Source: Pelagerythrobacter aerophilus
GTDB taxonomy: Bacteria > Pseudomonadota > Alphaproteobacteria > Sphingomonadales > Sphingomonadaceae
Direction: 5' to 3'
Length of the DNA stretch: 64,000 nt
NCBI RefSeq assembly: GCF_003581645.1
Contig: NZ_QXFK01000009.1
Span: forward strand, 1 to 64,000
Part shown: one piece after another, positions 15,743 to 23,948 of the stretch
Position numbering within the stretch: the first letter of the stretch is position 1
Layout of the letters: the number at the start of each line of letters is the position of its first letter
Notes under the pieces: model-generated
The model's input: the letters and a program-made list of their open reading frames with translations, nothing else
Database searches by the model: none
What the model was told of the DNA's origin: nothing
Position numbers and translations under genes: made by a program

Positions 15743-18328
15743 TCATACGACAAACCGATCCCAGCCAGCATAATGCTCACCGCTACGCTTGCCTTGAGGC
15801 AGGCTCAGTCCGATCAAAAGCAGGCCGACCGCAACCGACGCCACCGTTCCGGCAGACGACGCTCCCGCTAGGAGGAATGGCGCTGCGACAAGCCAAGCAC
15901 CGAATGCAGCGTTTATGAAGCGCAGGGTGCGCGCGACTTCCGCAGTCGCGATGATTGCCACCGTAATCACCAAAGCACCCACCACGTGATCGCTGTTGGC
16001 CATCGCCCCCTCGCTGCCAAGCGTTATCCTTGTCAGCATCAGCCAGGCTCCCAGAGCCGTGCTGGCCATCAGGGTCCACGGGAAGGTCACGCCGCGCACC
16101 GTGTTGTTCCAGATCGAGCGCGCATCGGTCATATAGTCGGTATCGTCGATTTCGCCGTGTGCCACCGCGCCGCCCTTGAAGAAGGTTCGGACGAGCGGTT
16201 TTCCTTCCTTTTTCGACCAGTAGAGATACTGCCCCATGGCGATGACTTCATCGAGAGAGAACGGGATCATGATAAGCATCGCAAGGGCAGCAATCAGCGC
16301 CGGCGTACTCCACGTTCCGATCACGATCGGCTGAATGATCACGAAATAGATACTCACCACACCCAGCGGAATGACCAGAATGCCGAAGAAGGTGACCATC
16401 CACGGCATGGTGCGCCAGCGTGCGCGGGTTCCCATGACCGCCATCAGGATTTCAAGCACATAGCTGACCGCTCCAAGCCCGGCATCCGGGATCGGCCAGG
16501 CCTTGGATACATCTGAAGTGATGATTTCCTCTGTACCGTTCTTGGGATCTGCGAGCAATCCGGAGAAAAACGGCTCCCACGCCATATCGATATGGCCAAG
16601 CTGGTAGGAGGTGAGCATGCGCGATATCAAAAGGCCGATAATGCCCATCGCAACAATCGGGAATCGCTGGGCATCGGTCGAGGGACTGTAGGTCCACCCG
16701 GGCGGGATGGACTTCTTGTCCATCATCCCTTCCATGCTCATTCCGGGCATCATCGGCACCAGCACGGAAAATGCGATTGCCAATGTACCGACAAGCATAT
16801 TGGTCAGATATTGGGCCGCGCTCGGACTCCAGAAGAACAAGGGCGCGAAAAGCAGCCAGATACCGATAAAGGCTGTCGCCCACTGTCCTAGCCATGCGGT
16901 ACGCTTCGAAAGCGACATGGCGCCGAAAATCATCAATGCGATCCCGCTCAGCATATCGCTCAGAGCAAGAGCGTTGGCCCGCCATTCGATCGACGGCAAA
17001 CCCCGCTCAAGAGTGACCGCTACGACCGACGCACGGGCAGTATCGGCGGATACGACGTCATAAACACCCGGACTTGCAGCAAGCCAGAGGCCGAGTCCGA
17101 TGACAGCAAACTGCGTCCAGCGGGTACCGCGCTGGGGTCCGTCCATATGCTGCATATCGCCGTCCATATTGTTCATGTCGCCGTCCATCTGGTGCCCATC
17201 ATGCGCTATATCGGTGTCTTGCGATTGAGGTCGCGCCGGTTCGGTCTTCTCTGCGTCCGAACGCTTTGGATGCCAGGCCACGCGGGACGTGTTCAGCTTG
17301 TTCGTTTCGTACCAGTCCTGCGGGTCGGCTTTCAACGCGTCGATGATGATCGGAAGTGTGTCGCGGAGCGAGTGCTCTGGCTCCCACCCCAGCAGGTTCC
17401 GGGCACGTGAAATATCAAGAATGTAATGGGCGTTGGCGTCATCGACCATCCACTGCTTGACGAAGCCTTCATGGCCAAGGACTTCTTCCTCAACCCACGT
17501 GCCCAGTTTCGCCACGCTCTTTGGAATGCGCACTGTCGTCCATTCCTTGCCGTGGATCTGGCAATGGACGATGTCCTGTATCTCGGCATAGCCCAGCGTT
17601 TCGGGCTCGCCGACAAGTATCGGCAAATCGTCCTCGAGGTCAGCGCGACGCGCGATAGTCTGCTCGACCGCCTTGATCAGATCTTCAAGATGCAGTGCCG
17701 ATTGTGCAGCGCACAACATCCCCGGATACAGATGCGCCGACACGCGGTGCTCATAGACGCCGGCAATCTGTTCGGCGAGAAAGGCGGAATGCCCCTTGTC
17801 GTCGTAGACCCCGGCAAACCGCAGGAACACAACCGGAATGTCGCCACGGTTCTCGCGCAGTACCTGTTCCGCATCGGCCTTCGATTGAGGGTAAGGCCAC
17901 GTCGGTCCAAGCGGACTGGATTCGTCGATACGTACGCCCGGCAGCGGTTTGGGCTCGTGTACAAGCATCGAGCTTGCATAGATGAACTGTTCGACATCGA
18001 AGTCCTGCAGTGCCGTAATCAGCCTGCGCGACCCTTCAACATTGACATTGGTGTACAGCGGGTTTGGCTCGCCCGTGATGTCGAAATAGGCAGCCAGGTG
18101 AATGCAAGCTGCAATCGTGTTTGAATGCGCGGCACGCACATTGGTCAAGGCGTCGACAACCGACGCTTCGTCCGCGAGGTCGATGGCGTATGAGGCTTCT
18201 AGTCCGGGAACGTCTTTCGCGACCGAGCGATCGAGGCCGATGATGCGGTACTGGTCGCTCAACCGATCAACCAAAGCGCGCCCAATGTATCCGCTTGCAC
18301 CGGTTATCAGGACGACGCCTCTAGCCAT
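15743..18328 (-). CDS. Epimerase/dehydratase fused to SPW-type membrane domains
   Basis: An 861-residue fusion. Residues 1-350 form an NAD-dependent epimerase/dehydratase (LITGASGYIGRAL, catalytic YPQSK). A short linker at about 375-395 is rich in His, Met and Asp (DGHQMDGDMNNMDGDMQHMD). Residues 405-540 and about 745-861 look like SPW-repeat membrane domains. Between them, at about 550-730, lies a four- to five-helix region resembling the vitamin K epoxide reductase-like membrane domain (IPDAGLGAVSYVLEILM, RWRTMPWMVTFFG), without a CxxC pair. Function unknown; the architecture suggests a membrane-tethered redox or sugar-modifying enzyme. GGAG ribosome site present. Confidence 0.75.
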   Translation of the reverse strand: MARGVVLITGASGYIGRALVDRLSDQYRIIGLDRSVAKDVPGLEASYAIDLADEASVVDALTNVRAAHSNTIAACIHLAAYFDITGEPNPLYTNVNVEGSRRLITALQDFDVEQFIYASSMLVHEPKPLPGVRIDESSPLGPTWPYPQSKADAEQVLRENRGDIPVVFLRFAGVYDDKGHSAFLAEQIAGVYEHRVSAHLYPGMLCAAQSALHLEDLIKAVEQTIARRADLEDDLPILVGEPETLGYAEIQDIVHCQIHGKEWTTVRIPKSVAKLGTWVEEEVLGHEGFVKQWMVDDANAHYILDISRARNLLGWEPEHSLRDTLPIIIDALKADPQDWYETNKLNTSRVAWHPKRSDAEKTEPARPQSQDTDIAHDGHQMDGDMNNMDGDMQHMDGPQRGTRWTQFAVIGLGLWLAASPGVYDVVSADTARASVVAVTLERGLPSIEWRANALALSDMLSGIALMIFGAMSLSKRTAWLGQWATAFIGIWLLFAPLFFWSPSAAQYLTNMLVGTLAIAFSVLVPMMPGMSMEGMMDKKSIPPGWTYSPSTDAQRFPIVAMGIIGLLISRMLTSYQLGHIDMAWEPFFSGLLADPKNGTEEIITSDVSKAWPIPDAGLGAVSYVLEILMAVMGTRARWRTMPWMVTFFGILVIPLGVVSIYFVIIQPIVIGTWSTPALIAALAMLIMIPFSLDEVIAMGQYLYWSKKEGKPLVRTFFKGGAVAHGEIDDTDYMTDARSIWNNTVRGVTFPWTLMASTALGAWLMLTRITLGSEGAMANSDHVVGALVITVAIIATAEVARTLRFINAAFGAWLVAAPFLLAGASSAGTVASVAVGLLLIGLSLPQGKRSGEHYAGWDRFVV

Positions 18329-18373
18329 AATCTACTCCATCGCGTTGATCTTGGGATTACTCTTCAAGACAGA

Positions 18374-18395
18374 ACCGTCCTCGCGGGAGGACGGT
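18374..18395 (-). terminator. Hairpin between the CBS and epimerase-fusion genes
   Basis: A perfect 9-bp stem (18374-18382 with 18387-18395) closes a 4-base loop. It lies 19 bases after the CBS gene stop on the minus strand and before the epimerase fusion start, so it may reduce read-through between them. Confidence 0.6.
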
Positions 18396-18413
18396 CCTGC
18401 AGCTGCCCTCGGA

Positions 18414-18857
18414 CTAGCAACAACCCGATGAGGCCTTTTCCTGAGATGGCTTGGAGATTTCCTCGACGAGTTCTGCGGTCTTTGCATCGGCACCGGACCG
18501 TGCAATATCAGCCTGGGAAACCATGCCGCAGCAATTCCCTTCGTCATCAATCACGGGAACGCGCCGGACCTGGTTGCTCTCCATCGTGGAGCAACATGCA
18601 TCTACCTCGGTATCCAGCGTGACAGTGACAACCGAACGGGTCATGATGTCCCCCACCGGGGTGTCGGGCGACTTGCCTTCAGCTACGACGCGACAGCAAA
18701 TGTCCCGATCTGTGACGACACCCACCAGACCGCCTTGGTCATCAACAACAGGAATCTCTCCGCAGTCGTTTCCCACCATGAGCTTCGCTGCATCCTGTAC
18801 GCTCGCATCCTTGTCGCAGCAGGCGGGATCCTTCGTCATAATGTCCTTAACATGCAT
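18414..18857 (-). CDS. Cysteine-rich CBS-domain-pair protein
   Basis: A 147-residue protein with two CBS domains (VKDIMTKDP ... GVVTDRDI and VGDIMTRSV ... GMVSQADI). CBS pairs usually bind adenosyl nucleotides. Unusually it has 11 cysteines, ten of them in five Cys-Cys pairs (PACCD, DICCR, DACCS, GNCCG and the C-terminal GCC). This suggests a redox- or thiophilic-metal-responsive sensor; that is inference. An AAGGAG ribosome site lies before the ATG. It is upstream of the epimerase fusion on the same strand, separated from it by a hairpin. Confidence 0.85.
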   Translation of the reverse strand: MHVKDIMTKDPACCDKDASVQDAAKLMVGNDCGEIPVVDDQGGLVGVVTDRDICCRVVAEGKSPDTPVGDIMTRSVVTVTLDTEVDACCSTMESNQVRRVPVIDDEGNCCGMVSQADIARSGADAKTAELVEEISKPSQEKASSGCC

Positions 18858-19415
18858 AATTCCACTCCTTCATCGGTCGGTCTGTGCAAAAGCATTTCCC
18901 GTCAGGGCAGCTTCGCTCAAATCATAGAAAATCATAAGGTAACGGTTCCCATCGTTGGAAGGTCAAGCCCCCTCCATGCGACGAATTGGCGAACTCGGTG
19001 CCGACCTGGACCGCACAAGGAGGTCGCGCAGGTGCTGTTCTTGGTGCGTCTCTGATGGGTCACGCTTACAGTACGAGCCATCTGCTCCAACCCCTCATAT
19101 TGGCTGAATGGGAAAAGGTCGGGAGCTTGGAGAAAAGATCGTTTCAGCGAATGGATATGTTCCACTCAATAGAGCTGACACCGAGATTTGTTGCGAATTA
19201 AACTTCGCAAACGGGCAGACCACGCCTTGGCAAAAAACTGCAATCGCGAAACTGGCCAAGCTTGAGGTTTTGCGAACAACGACGCAGCACCTTCGGGCCC
19301 GCTCCAGGAGTCTTATGTGTCTCGCCGGTCAAATGTCGGACGCGTCCTCAGCCAATTGCTGGTCCAACCCAAAAATGAAGCGAACCATGAGAACAGACCA
19401 GCGCCAACTCTGTTT
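18858..19415. other. Intergenic region with no recognised gene
   Basis: About 560 bases between the CBS gene and the cueR-like gene, both on the minus strand. It presumably contains the CBS promoter. Short frames on both strands lack recognisable domains. Confidence 0.4.
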
Positions 19416-19874
19416 TTAGCAGACCCGCTGGTATCCGAACTTGTGACCGACTTCTTTTGCTAAGGCAGGATTGGCATCGTTGGAAAGATCTTTGAGAATA
19501 GGACAATCTGGCCGGTTATCGTTCGTGCAACCCGCGATAAGATGCTCAAGAGCGTCGATCATGGAAAGAATTTCTGCCGCCTTGGCGCGCAGAGCACCCA
19601 AGTGTCCGGCGGCAACCTCCCGGACATCCTTGCTGGCTCTTTTCTCGTCGTGCCACAGACCGAGCAATTCGCCGATATCATCTACCGAAAAGCCAAGGTT
19701 GCGGGCGCGGCGGATGAACCGCAGCGTATGTATTTCGGCAGGGCCGTAAAGCCGATAGCCAGCTTCGGTGCGTTCGGCCGCTCCGATCAGACCGATTTTC
19801 TCATAATGCCTGATCATCTTGGCCGACACGCCACTGTCTGCGGCGGCCTCACCAATTGTGTGCAGTTGGCTCAT
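19416..19874 (-). CDS. cueR: CueR-like MerR-family copper regulator
   Basis: A 152-residue transcription activator. An N-terminal MerR helix-turn-helix (HTIGEAAADSGVSAKMIRHYEKIGLI) is followed by the dimerisation helix and a C-terminal metal loop with C116 and C124 in GCTNDNRPDCPIL, the arrangement of monovalent-copper sensors such as CueR. It is divergent from a small ORF and a Met-rich protein. The intervening DNA holds one palindrome in front of each direction, so it probably regulates itself and the plus-strand transcript in response to Cu(I) or Ag(I). Confidence 0.88.
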   Translation of the reverse strand: MSQLHTIGEAAADSGVSAKMIRHYEKIGLIGAAERTEAGYRLYGPAEIHTLRFIRRARNLGFSVDDIGELLGLWHDEKRASKDVREVAAGHLGALRAKAAEILSMIDALEHLIAGCTNDNRPDCPILKDLSNDANPALAKEVGHKFGYQRVC

Positions 19875-19887
19875 GCATGCTGGATAA

Positions 19888-19906
19888 CTTTCCCACGATA
19901 GGAAAG
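19888..19906 (-). promoter_or_regulatory. Candidate cueR operator
   Basis: An inverted repeat with arms CTTTCC (19888-19893) and GGAAAG (19901-19906) lies 14 bases before the cueR-like start. It resembles the copper palindrome in front of the plus-strand promoter and probably mediates autoregulation. Confidence 0.5.
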
Positions 19907-19946
19907 CAAACAGCCTGCGCCGACAATTTTTATTCTGACGCCCCTC

Positions 19947-19977
19947 TTGACCTTCCCATGATGGGAAGCCCTATCTT
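19947..19977 (+). promoter_or_regulatory. MerR-type promoter with 19-bp spacer (CueR operator)
   Basis: A -35 box TTGACC (19947-19952) and a -10 box TATCTT (19972-19977) are separated by 19 bp, the overlong spacing diagnostic of MerR-family targets. The spacer contains an 8-bp palindrome, CTTCCCAT-G-ATGGGAAG (19952-19968). It points at the small ORF and the Met-rich protein and should be activated by the adjacent CueR-like protein. Confidence 0.8.
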
Positions 19978-20045
19978 TTGGGTAATGTTCGATTCGCGGA
20001 GAAAGGTAATAAGAAGAAAGCGCACTCCCGCGCATTGACGCCGAC

Positions 20046-20168
20046 ATGCCCAGAAGCCGCACCGCCCTGGAAAAAATGCAAGCCAGATATGTGCGGATGA
20101 CCCAGGCAGGTGACCTGAGCGGCAAGTTCGCGCGCTTCCAGTTCCTGCGCATTACGACGCAAAGCTGA
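20046..20168 (+). CDS. Small 40-residue basic protein (hypothetical)
   Basis: A short open frame (ATG 20046 to TGA 20168) downstream of the CueR-type promoter. The product is basic with no transmembrane segment: an N-terminal MPRSRTALEKMQARYV is followed by a segment rich in Phe, Arg and Gln. Codons have G or C in most third positions, like neighbouring genes, which favours real coding. The frame is closed upstream by a stop at 20010. No strong ribosome site is visible. I do not recognise a family. Confidence 0.45.
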   Translation: MPRSRTALEKMQARYVRMTQAGDLSGKFARFQFLRITTQS

Positions 20169-20196
20169 ACTTATCGGAACAATGAAAGGAACTTTT

Positions 20197-20538
20197 ATGA
20201 ATGGTTTTAAATTAGCGGCGCTCGGAGCCTTGGCGACCGCCGGTCTCGCAACAGCTGCGGCCGCGCAATCCCAAGTCGATCATCAGCCCGCTCCACAAGA
20301 GAGCTCGCAAGGCCAAGAGAGCAGCCACGAGCATGGTGCAATGCAGGGCGAAATGTCGGACATGGATGGTGACATGTCCGGGATGATGGCGATGATGAAC
20401 AACCCCGAGATGCGCGCTGAAATGATGGCGATGATGAACGATCCGGAAATGCGCGCTCAAATGATGGACATGATGCGCAACTGCAATGAAATGATGAAGA
20501 TGAAACAGGAACAGATGTCGAATGAAGAGGCAGGGTAA
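20197..20538 (+). CDS. Met-rich exported metal-binding protein
   Basis: A 113-residue periplasmic protein. A signal peptide (MNGFKLAALGALATAGLATA, cleaved near AAAQS) is followed by a Ser/Gln/His stretch and then a segment where nearly every third residue is Met (MDGDMSGMMAMM, then two copies of a MMN-PEMRAxMM-type repeat). Such Met clusters bind Cu(I) or Ag(I). An AAAGGA ribosome site at 20185-20190 selects this start over an ATG at 20182. It lies in the transcript driven by the CueR-type promoter and probably buffers periplasmic copper. Confidence 0.8.
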   Translation: MNGFKLAALGALATAGLATAAAAQSQVDHQPAPQESSQGQESSHEHGAMQGEMSDMDGDMSGMMAMMNNPEMRAEMMAMMNDPEMRAQMMDMMRNCNEMMKMKQEQMSNEEAG

Positions 20539-20581
20539 TCCTGAGCACCACACGTCAATTTGCCAGATTGTCTTCGCCTAA

Positions 20582-20607
20582 GCCTGCCCCCTCCCTGCGG
20601 GGCAGGC
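20582..20607 (+). terminator. Terminator after the Met-rich gene
   Basis: A perfect 9-bp GC-rich stem (20582-20590 with 20599-20607) closes an 8-base loop, 43 bases downstream of the Met-rich gene stop. Confidence 0.6.
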
Positions 20608-20732
20608 ACCATCCGAACAATGATCGGTGAATCCTGCTGATCTCATGTCCCATGCAAGCGGACCGTATTTATGATTTCTACCACAACAGATCCCGAAGGC
20701 TTGTCGAGGCTCGGCTGCGCCCGTAGAGTTAG

Positions 20733-21092
20733 ATGATGCAGTTACTGCGCTCTCTTGGAATTTTTCTGATTGCTTGCGGACTCTTTGTCCAGTCGGCCGC
20801 TCATGCCTCGGCGGTGCCGCAAGCACCGGCGGGAAGCGAGGCGGCGTGTAACGAGATGCGCATGGAGACTGGTGCTACGACCGCTTCGGAAGACCAACCC
20901 GGACCGTGCAAAAATCTTCGCCTGGATTGCCTTGTGGCCCTCGGTTGTATCGCTCCACTGGCCATGATCACAGCCCCATCAGGCGAACGTACGAAAATTG
21001 CTGTGCGTTCGTTGTTCACCCCATTTGCCGCATATTCTTTGGCTCTCGTTGAACAAGGACCCGAGCCGCCGCCCCCGCAAGAGCAATTCTGA
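20733..21092 (+). CDS. Small exported/membrane protein preceding the cus operon
   Basis: A 119-residue protein with an N-terminal signal or anchor segment (LGIFLIACGLFVQSAAHA) and a second hydrophobic stretch (CLVALGCIAPLAMITA). Cysteines occur at four further places, including CNEM and PCKN. No family was recognised. It lies 115 bases before cusC on the same strand, in the position where small uncharacterised metal-related proteins often precede exporter genes. Confidence 0.55.
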   Translation: MMQLLRSLGIFLIACGLFVQSAAHASAVPQAPAGSEAACNEMRMETGATTASEDQPGPCKNLRLDCLVALGCIAPLAMITAPSGERTKIAVRSLFTPFAAYSLALVEQGPEPPPPQEQF

Positions 21093-21207
21093 GTATTGCC
21101 AGGGACTGCCCTGCATACTGAAGCTGAACGAATTTTCCGTCGCGCCTAGCGATGGTCGTTTGTTCCGTCCGCGCTTATATCGCGCGCTCTAGCGGAATCT
21201 AGAAATC

Positions 21208-22443
21208 ATGCAGAAAATTTGCTGGACCGCATTTCCGGTCCTGCTGGCTTTGGCGCCAGCTAGTTACGCGCAGTCAATCGGCTACGAGGAGGCATTGAGA
21301 GCGGCCGTTAGCGAACAGCCGCAGGTGCGAGCGCGGGAGTTGCAGCTCGAGGCACGTCGCAGCGTCGCTGATGCAGCTGACGAACTACCAGATCCTCGCC
21401 TCCGCGCTGGGATTCAGAACCTTCCGGTGGCAGGCCCGGCAGCCTTCGAGATCGACCGGCAGCTGCCCACCCAGATCCAGGTCGGTGTGGAGCAGGACAT
21501 ACCCAATCTCGCGGAGCGCCATGCGAGAGCGCGCATGGCAGTGGCCGATATAGATCTGGCTTCCGCGCAGTTGACCCGCGCGCAGCTCACGGCTCGGCTT
21601 GGAGCAGGCGAGGCCTGGATTTCGCTCGCGTACACCCAACAGGCTCTGAATGTTATCGATGAGGCACTTAGGCAGATCGAAAGGCTGGTGCCCTTGGCGC
21701 GGAGCGCCGTTGCGGCGGGATCGGCCAGGCCGGCTGAGAGCCTCGAAATTCGCCGTGCGGTACTGGAAGTCGAGGACATGCGGACCCGCCTAGAAGGCGA
21801 CCTTGACGCGGCACGGGCCATGTTGGCGCGATATGCTGCTGTGCAAGGCGCAGTTGCCACCGGGGCTATCCCCGCGGCGGATGTCGATGCCGAGCGACTC
21901 CGGGCGACCCTAGAGCTTAATCCCGATATCATTCTCGCTATCGCACAGGTTCGACAGGCAGATGCGAGGATCGATCTTGCCCGGTCGGAGAAGCGGCCCG
22001 ATTTCGGCATCAATGTCAGCTATGGCAGGCGCGATCCGATGTTCGGTGATGTCGTCTCGGTCATGGGCTCGATTACGCTCCCCATCTTTGCGGGCAGGCG
22101 GCAGAACCCGAGGATTGCCGCTGCTGAAGCCGAAGCAAGCGCAGCGCAAGCAATTCAGCTTGATCGCTTGCGCGAACTGCAAGCGCAATTCGAGGCCGAC
22201 CTTGCCGCTTGGCGCAGCGCATACCGCCAGTGGCAGCGAGCCACGGAGGAGTTGCTACCCCTCGCCCAAAGCCGGGCTGATCTCGAAAGGGCCAGCTTCG
22301 CGGCAAACCGCGCCGAACTGCTGGACGTCATCGAAGCGATCAAGGCGCTGGCGCTCCTACAAATCGAGATCCTTGAGCGTGAGGAGGCGACAGTTGAAGC
22401 CGCGACGACCTTGCGACTGACCTATACGGAGTTCCAGCCATGA
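21208..22443 (+). CDS. cusC: CusC-like outer membrane factor (TolC family)
   Basis: A 411-residue outer-membrane channel of a heavy-metal RND exporter. A signal peptide (cut near ASYAQS) precedes the paired OEP coiled-coil repeats: ADAADELPDPRLRAGIQNLP early and IDLARSEKRPDFGINVSYG in the second half. It is somewhat short for the family, as CusC/CzcC proteins of sphingomonads often are. Its stop overlaps the cusB start by 4 bases (ATGA). Confidence 0.88.
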   Translation: MQKICWTAFPVLLALAPASYAQSIGYEEALRAAVSEQPQVRARELQLEARRSVADAADELPDPRLRAGIQNLPVAGPAAFEIDRQLPTQIQVGVEQDIPNLAERHARARMAVADIDLASAQLTRAQLTARLGAGEAWISLAYTQQALNVIDEALRQIERLVPLARSAVAAGSARPAESLEIRRAVLEVEDMRTRLEGDLDAARAMLARYAAVQGAVATGAIPAADVDAERLRATLELNPDIILAIAQVRQADARIDLARSEKRPDFGINVSYGRRDPMFGDVVSVMGSITLPIFAGRRQNPRIAAAEAEASAAQAIQLDRLRELQAQFEADLAAWRSAYRQWQRATEELLPLAQSRADLERASFAANRAELLDVIEAIKALALLQIEILEREEATVEAATTLRLTYTEFQP

Positions 22444-23948
22444 GAGCCAAAATGGGAGCCGCGTGGGACAAACTGTCGCCGCGCCAGAAATCCTGGACGA
22501 TGGCGGCAACGGTCGCCCTGATCAGCGTCACCGCAGGATACGGGTTATCGCAGCGGGGTGAGAGCGGAAGTCAGGCAAATGGCAACGGGGGATCATCCAG
22601 CGCCGAATGTGAGGACGTGCTTTACTGGTACGATCCGATGGTGCCGGGACAGCGTTTCGACGAGCCTGGAAAATCGCCGTTCATGGATATGGAACTTGTT
22701 CCCAAATGCGCTGGCGAGGAGGCCACCTCCGGGGTTCAGATCGACGCGGGGCTTGTCCAGAACTTCGGCATCCGCACCGCCGAGGCCGAATACGGCGTAC
22801 TTGAGCCGGACGTGTCCGTTACCGGTGTTCTCGCTTACAATGGGCGGGACGTTGCAATTGTCCAGCCAAGGGCTGGCGGCTTTGTACAACGAACCTATGG
22901 GCGTGCTCCAGACGATGTGGTGAGCCGAGGCGCGCCGCTGGCCGATATTCTCGTACCCGAATGGGGCGGAGCGCAGCAGGAGTATCTGGCCGTCCTGAAC
23001 AGCGGTGATGAACAGCTTGCACAGGCCATGCGCGAGCGGATGCGGCTGCTCGGCATGTCGAATGGGCAAATTTCATCGGTGGGCCGGACCGGCCGCGCGC
23101 AGGCGACGATCACGGTCACCGCGCCGACCGGCGGGGCCATCACCATGCTCGGCGTGCGACCCGGCATGACCGTGATGGCAGGCCAGACCCTGGCGGAAAT
23201 AACCGGATTCTCGCCGATCTGGCTCGAGGCATCGGTGCCCGAAACACAAGCAGCGAATATCCGGGTCGGCCAACCTGTCAGTGCAACCCTGACCGCGTTT
23301 CCCGATGAGAGATTTTCCGGACCGATCATCGCGATCTTGCCGAGCGCACAGGATGCCAGCCGGACAATCACCGTCCGCGCACAATTGCCCAATCCTTCCG
23401 GACGGCTCAAGCCGGGCATGTTCGCGCAGGTCTCGCTGACCCCCGACACCCGGCGCGCTCTGCTGGTTCCTTCCGAAGCGGTGATCCGGACCGGGCGCCG
23501 CACCATCGTCATGATCAAGCAGGACGAGGGCGGCTTCATGCCTGCCGAAGTCCGGATCGGCCGTGAGGCGGGAGGCAGGACCGAAGTGCTGGCCGGCCTT
23601 TCGCAAGGCGAAGAGGTCGTGACCTCGGGCCAGTTCCTGCTCGATTCCGAGGCAAGCCTGGCAGGACTTGATGTTCGTGCGATCGATGAGGCAGGTCCGA
23701 ACCGGGACGGTGAAGACCAACCAGTGACATTCAGCGCAATGGGGACGATCGAGAAGATTGCCGATGGCTCCGTCACGCTGCGGCACGGACCTGTCCCGCG
23801 GCTAGACTGGCCCGCCATGACGATGAGTTTCCGCACGAAGAATGCAGCGCAGATCAGCGGGTTCGAGGAAGGCGATAGAGTGCGCTTTACCTTCACCCAG
23901 CAGGACGCCGGCCCCCGTATCGAGACCATCAGGAGTGCCGGGCAATGA
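22440..23948 (+). CDS. cusB: CusB-like membrane fusion protein with HMBD and CusF-like domains
   Basis: A 502-residue periplasmic adaptor linking the RND pump to the outer-membrane channel. After the membrane anchor a heavy-metal-binding domain ([20 protein letters not shown], then MDMELVPKC) precedes the hairpin/barrel core ([31 protein letters not shown]). The last 75 residues form a CusF-like copper-binding domain ([15 protein letters not shown]). Fusion of the metallochaperone to the adaptor means the operon encodes two CusF units. It overlaps cusC and cusA by 4 bases each. Confidence 0.92.
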   Translation: MRAKMGAAWDKLSPRQKSWTMAATVALISVTAGYGLSQRGESGSQANGNGGSSSAECEDVLYWYDPMVPGQRFDEPGKSPFMDMELVPKCAGEEATSGVQIDAGLVQNFGIRTAEAEYGVLEPDVSVTGVLAYNGRDVAIVQPRAGGFVQRTYGRAPDDVVSRGAPLADILVPEWGGAQQEYLAVLNSGDEQLAQAMRERMRLLGMSNGQISSVGRTGRAQATITVTAPTGGAITMLGVRPGMTVMAGQTLAEITGFSPIWLEASVPETQAANIRVGQPVSATLTAFPDERFSGPIIAILPSAQDASRTITVRAQLPNPSGRLKPGMFAQVSLTPDTRRALLVPSEAVIRTGRRTIVMIKQDEGGFMPAEVRIGREAGGRTEVLAGLSQGEEVVTSGQFLLDSEASLAGLDVRAIDEAGPNRDGEDQPVTFSAMGTIEKIADGSVTLRHGPVPRLDWPAMTMSFRTKNAAQISGFEEGDRVRFTFTQQDAGPRIETIRSAGQ

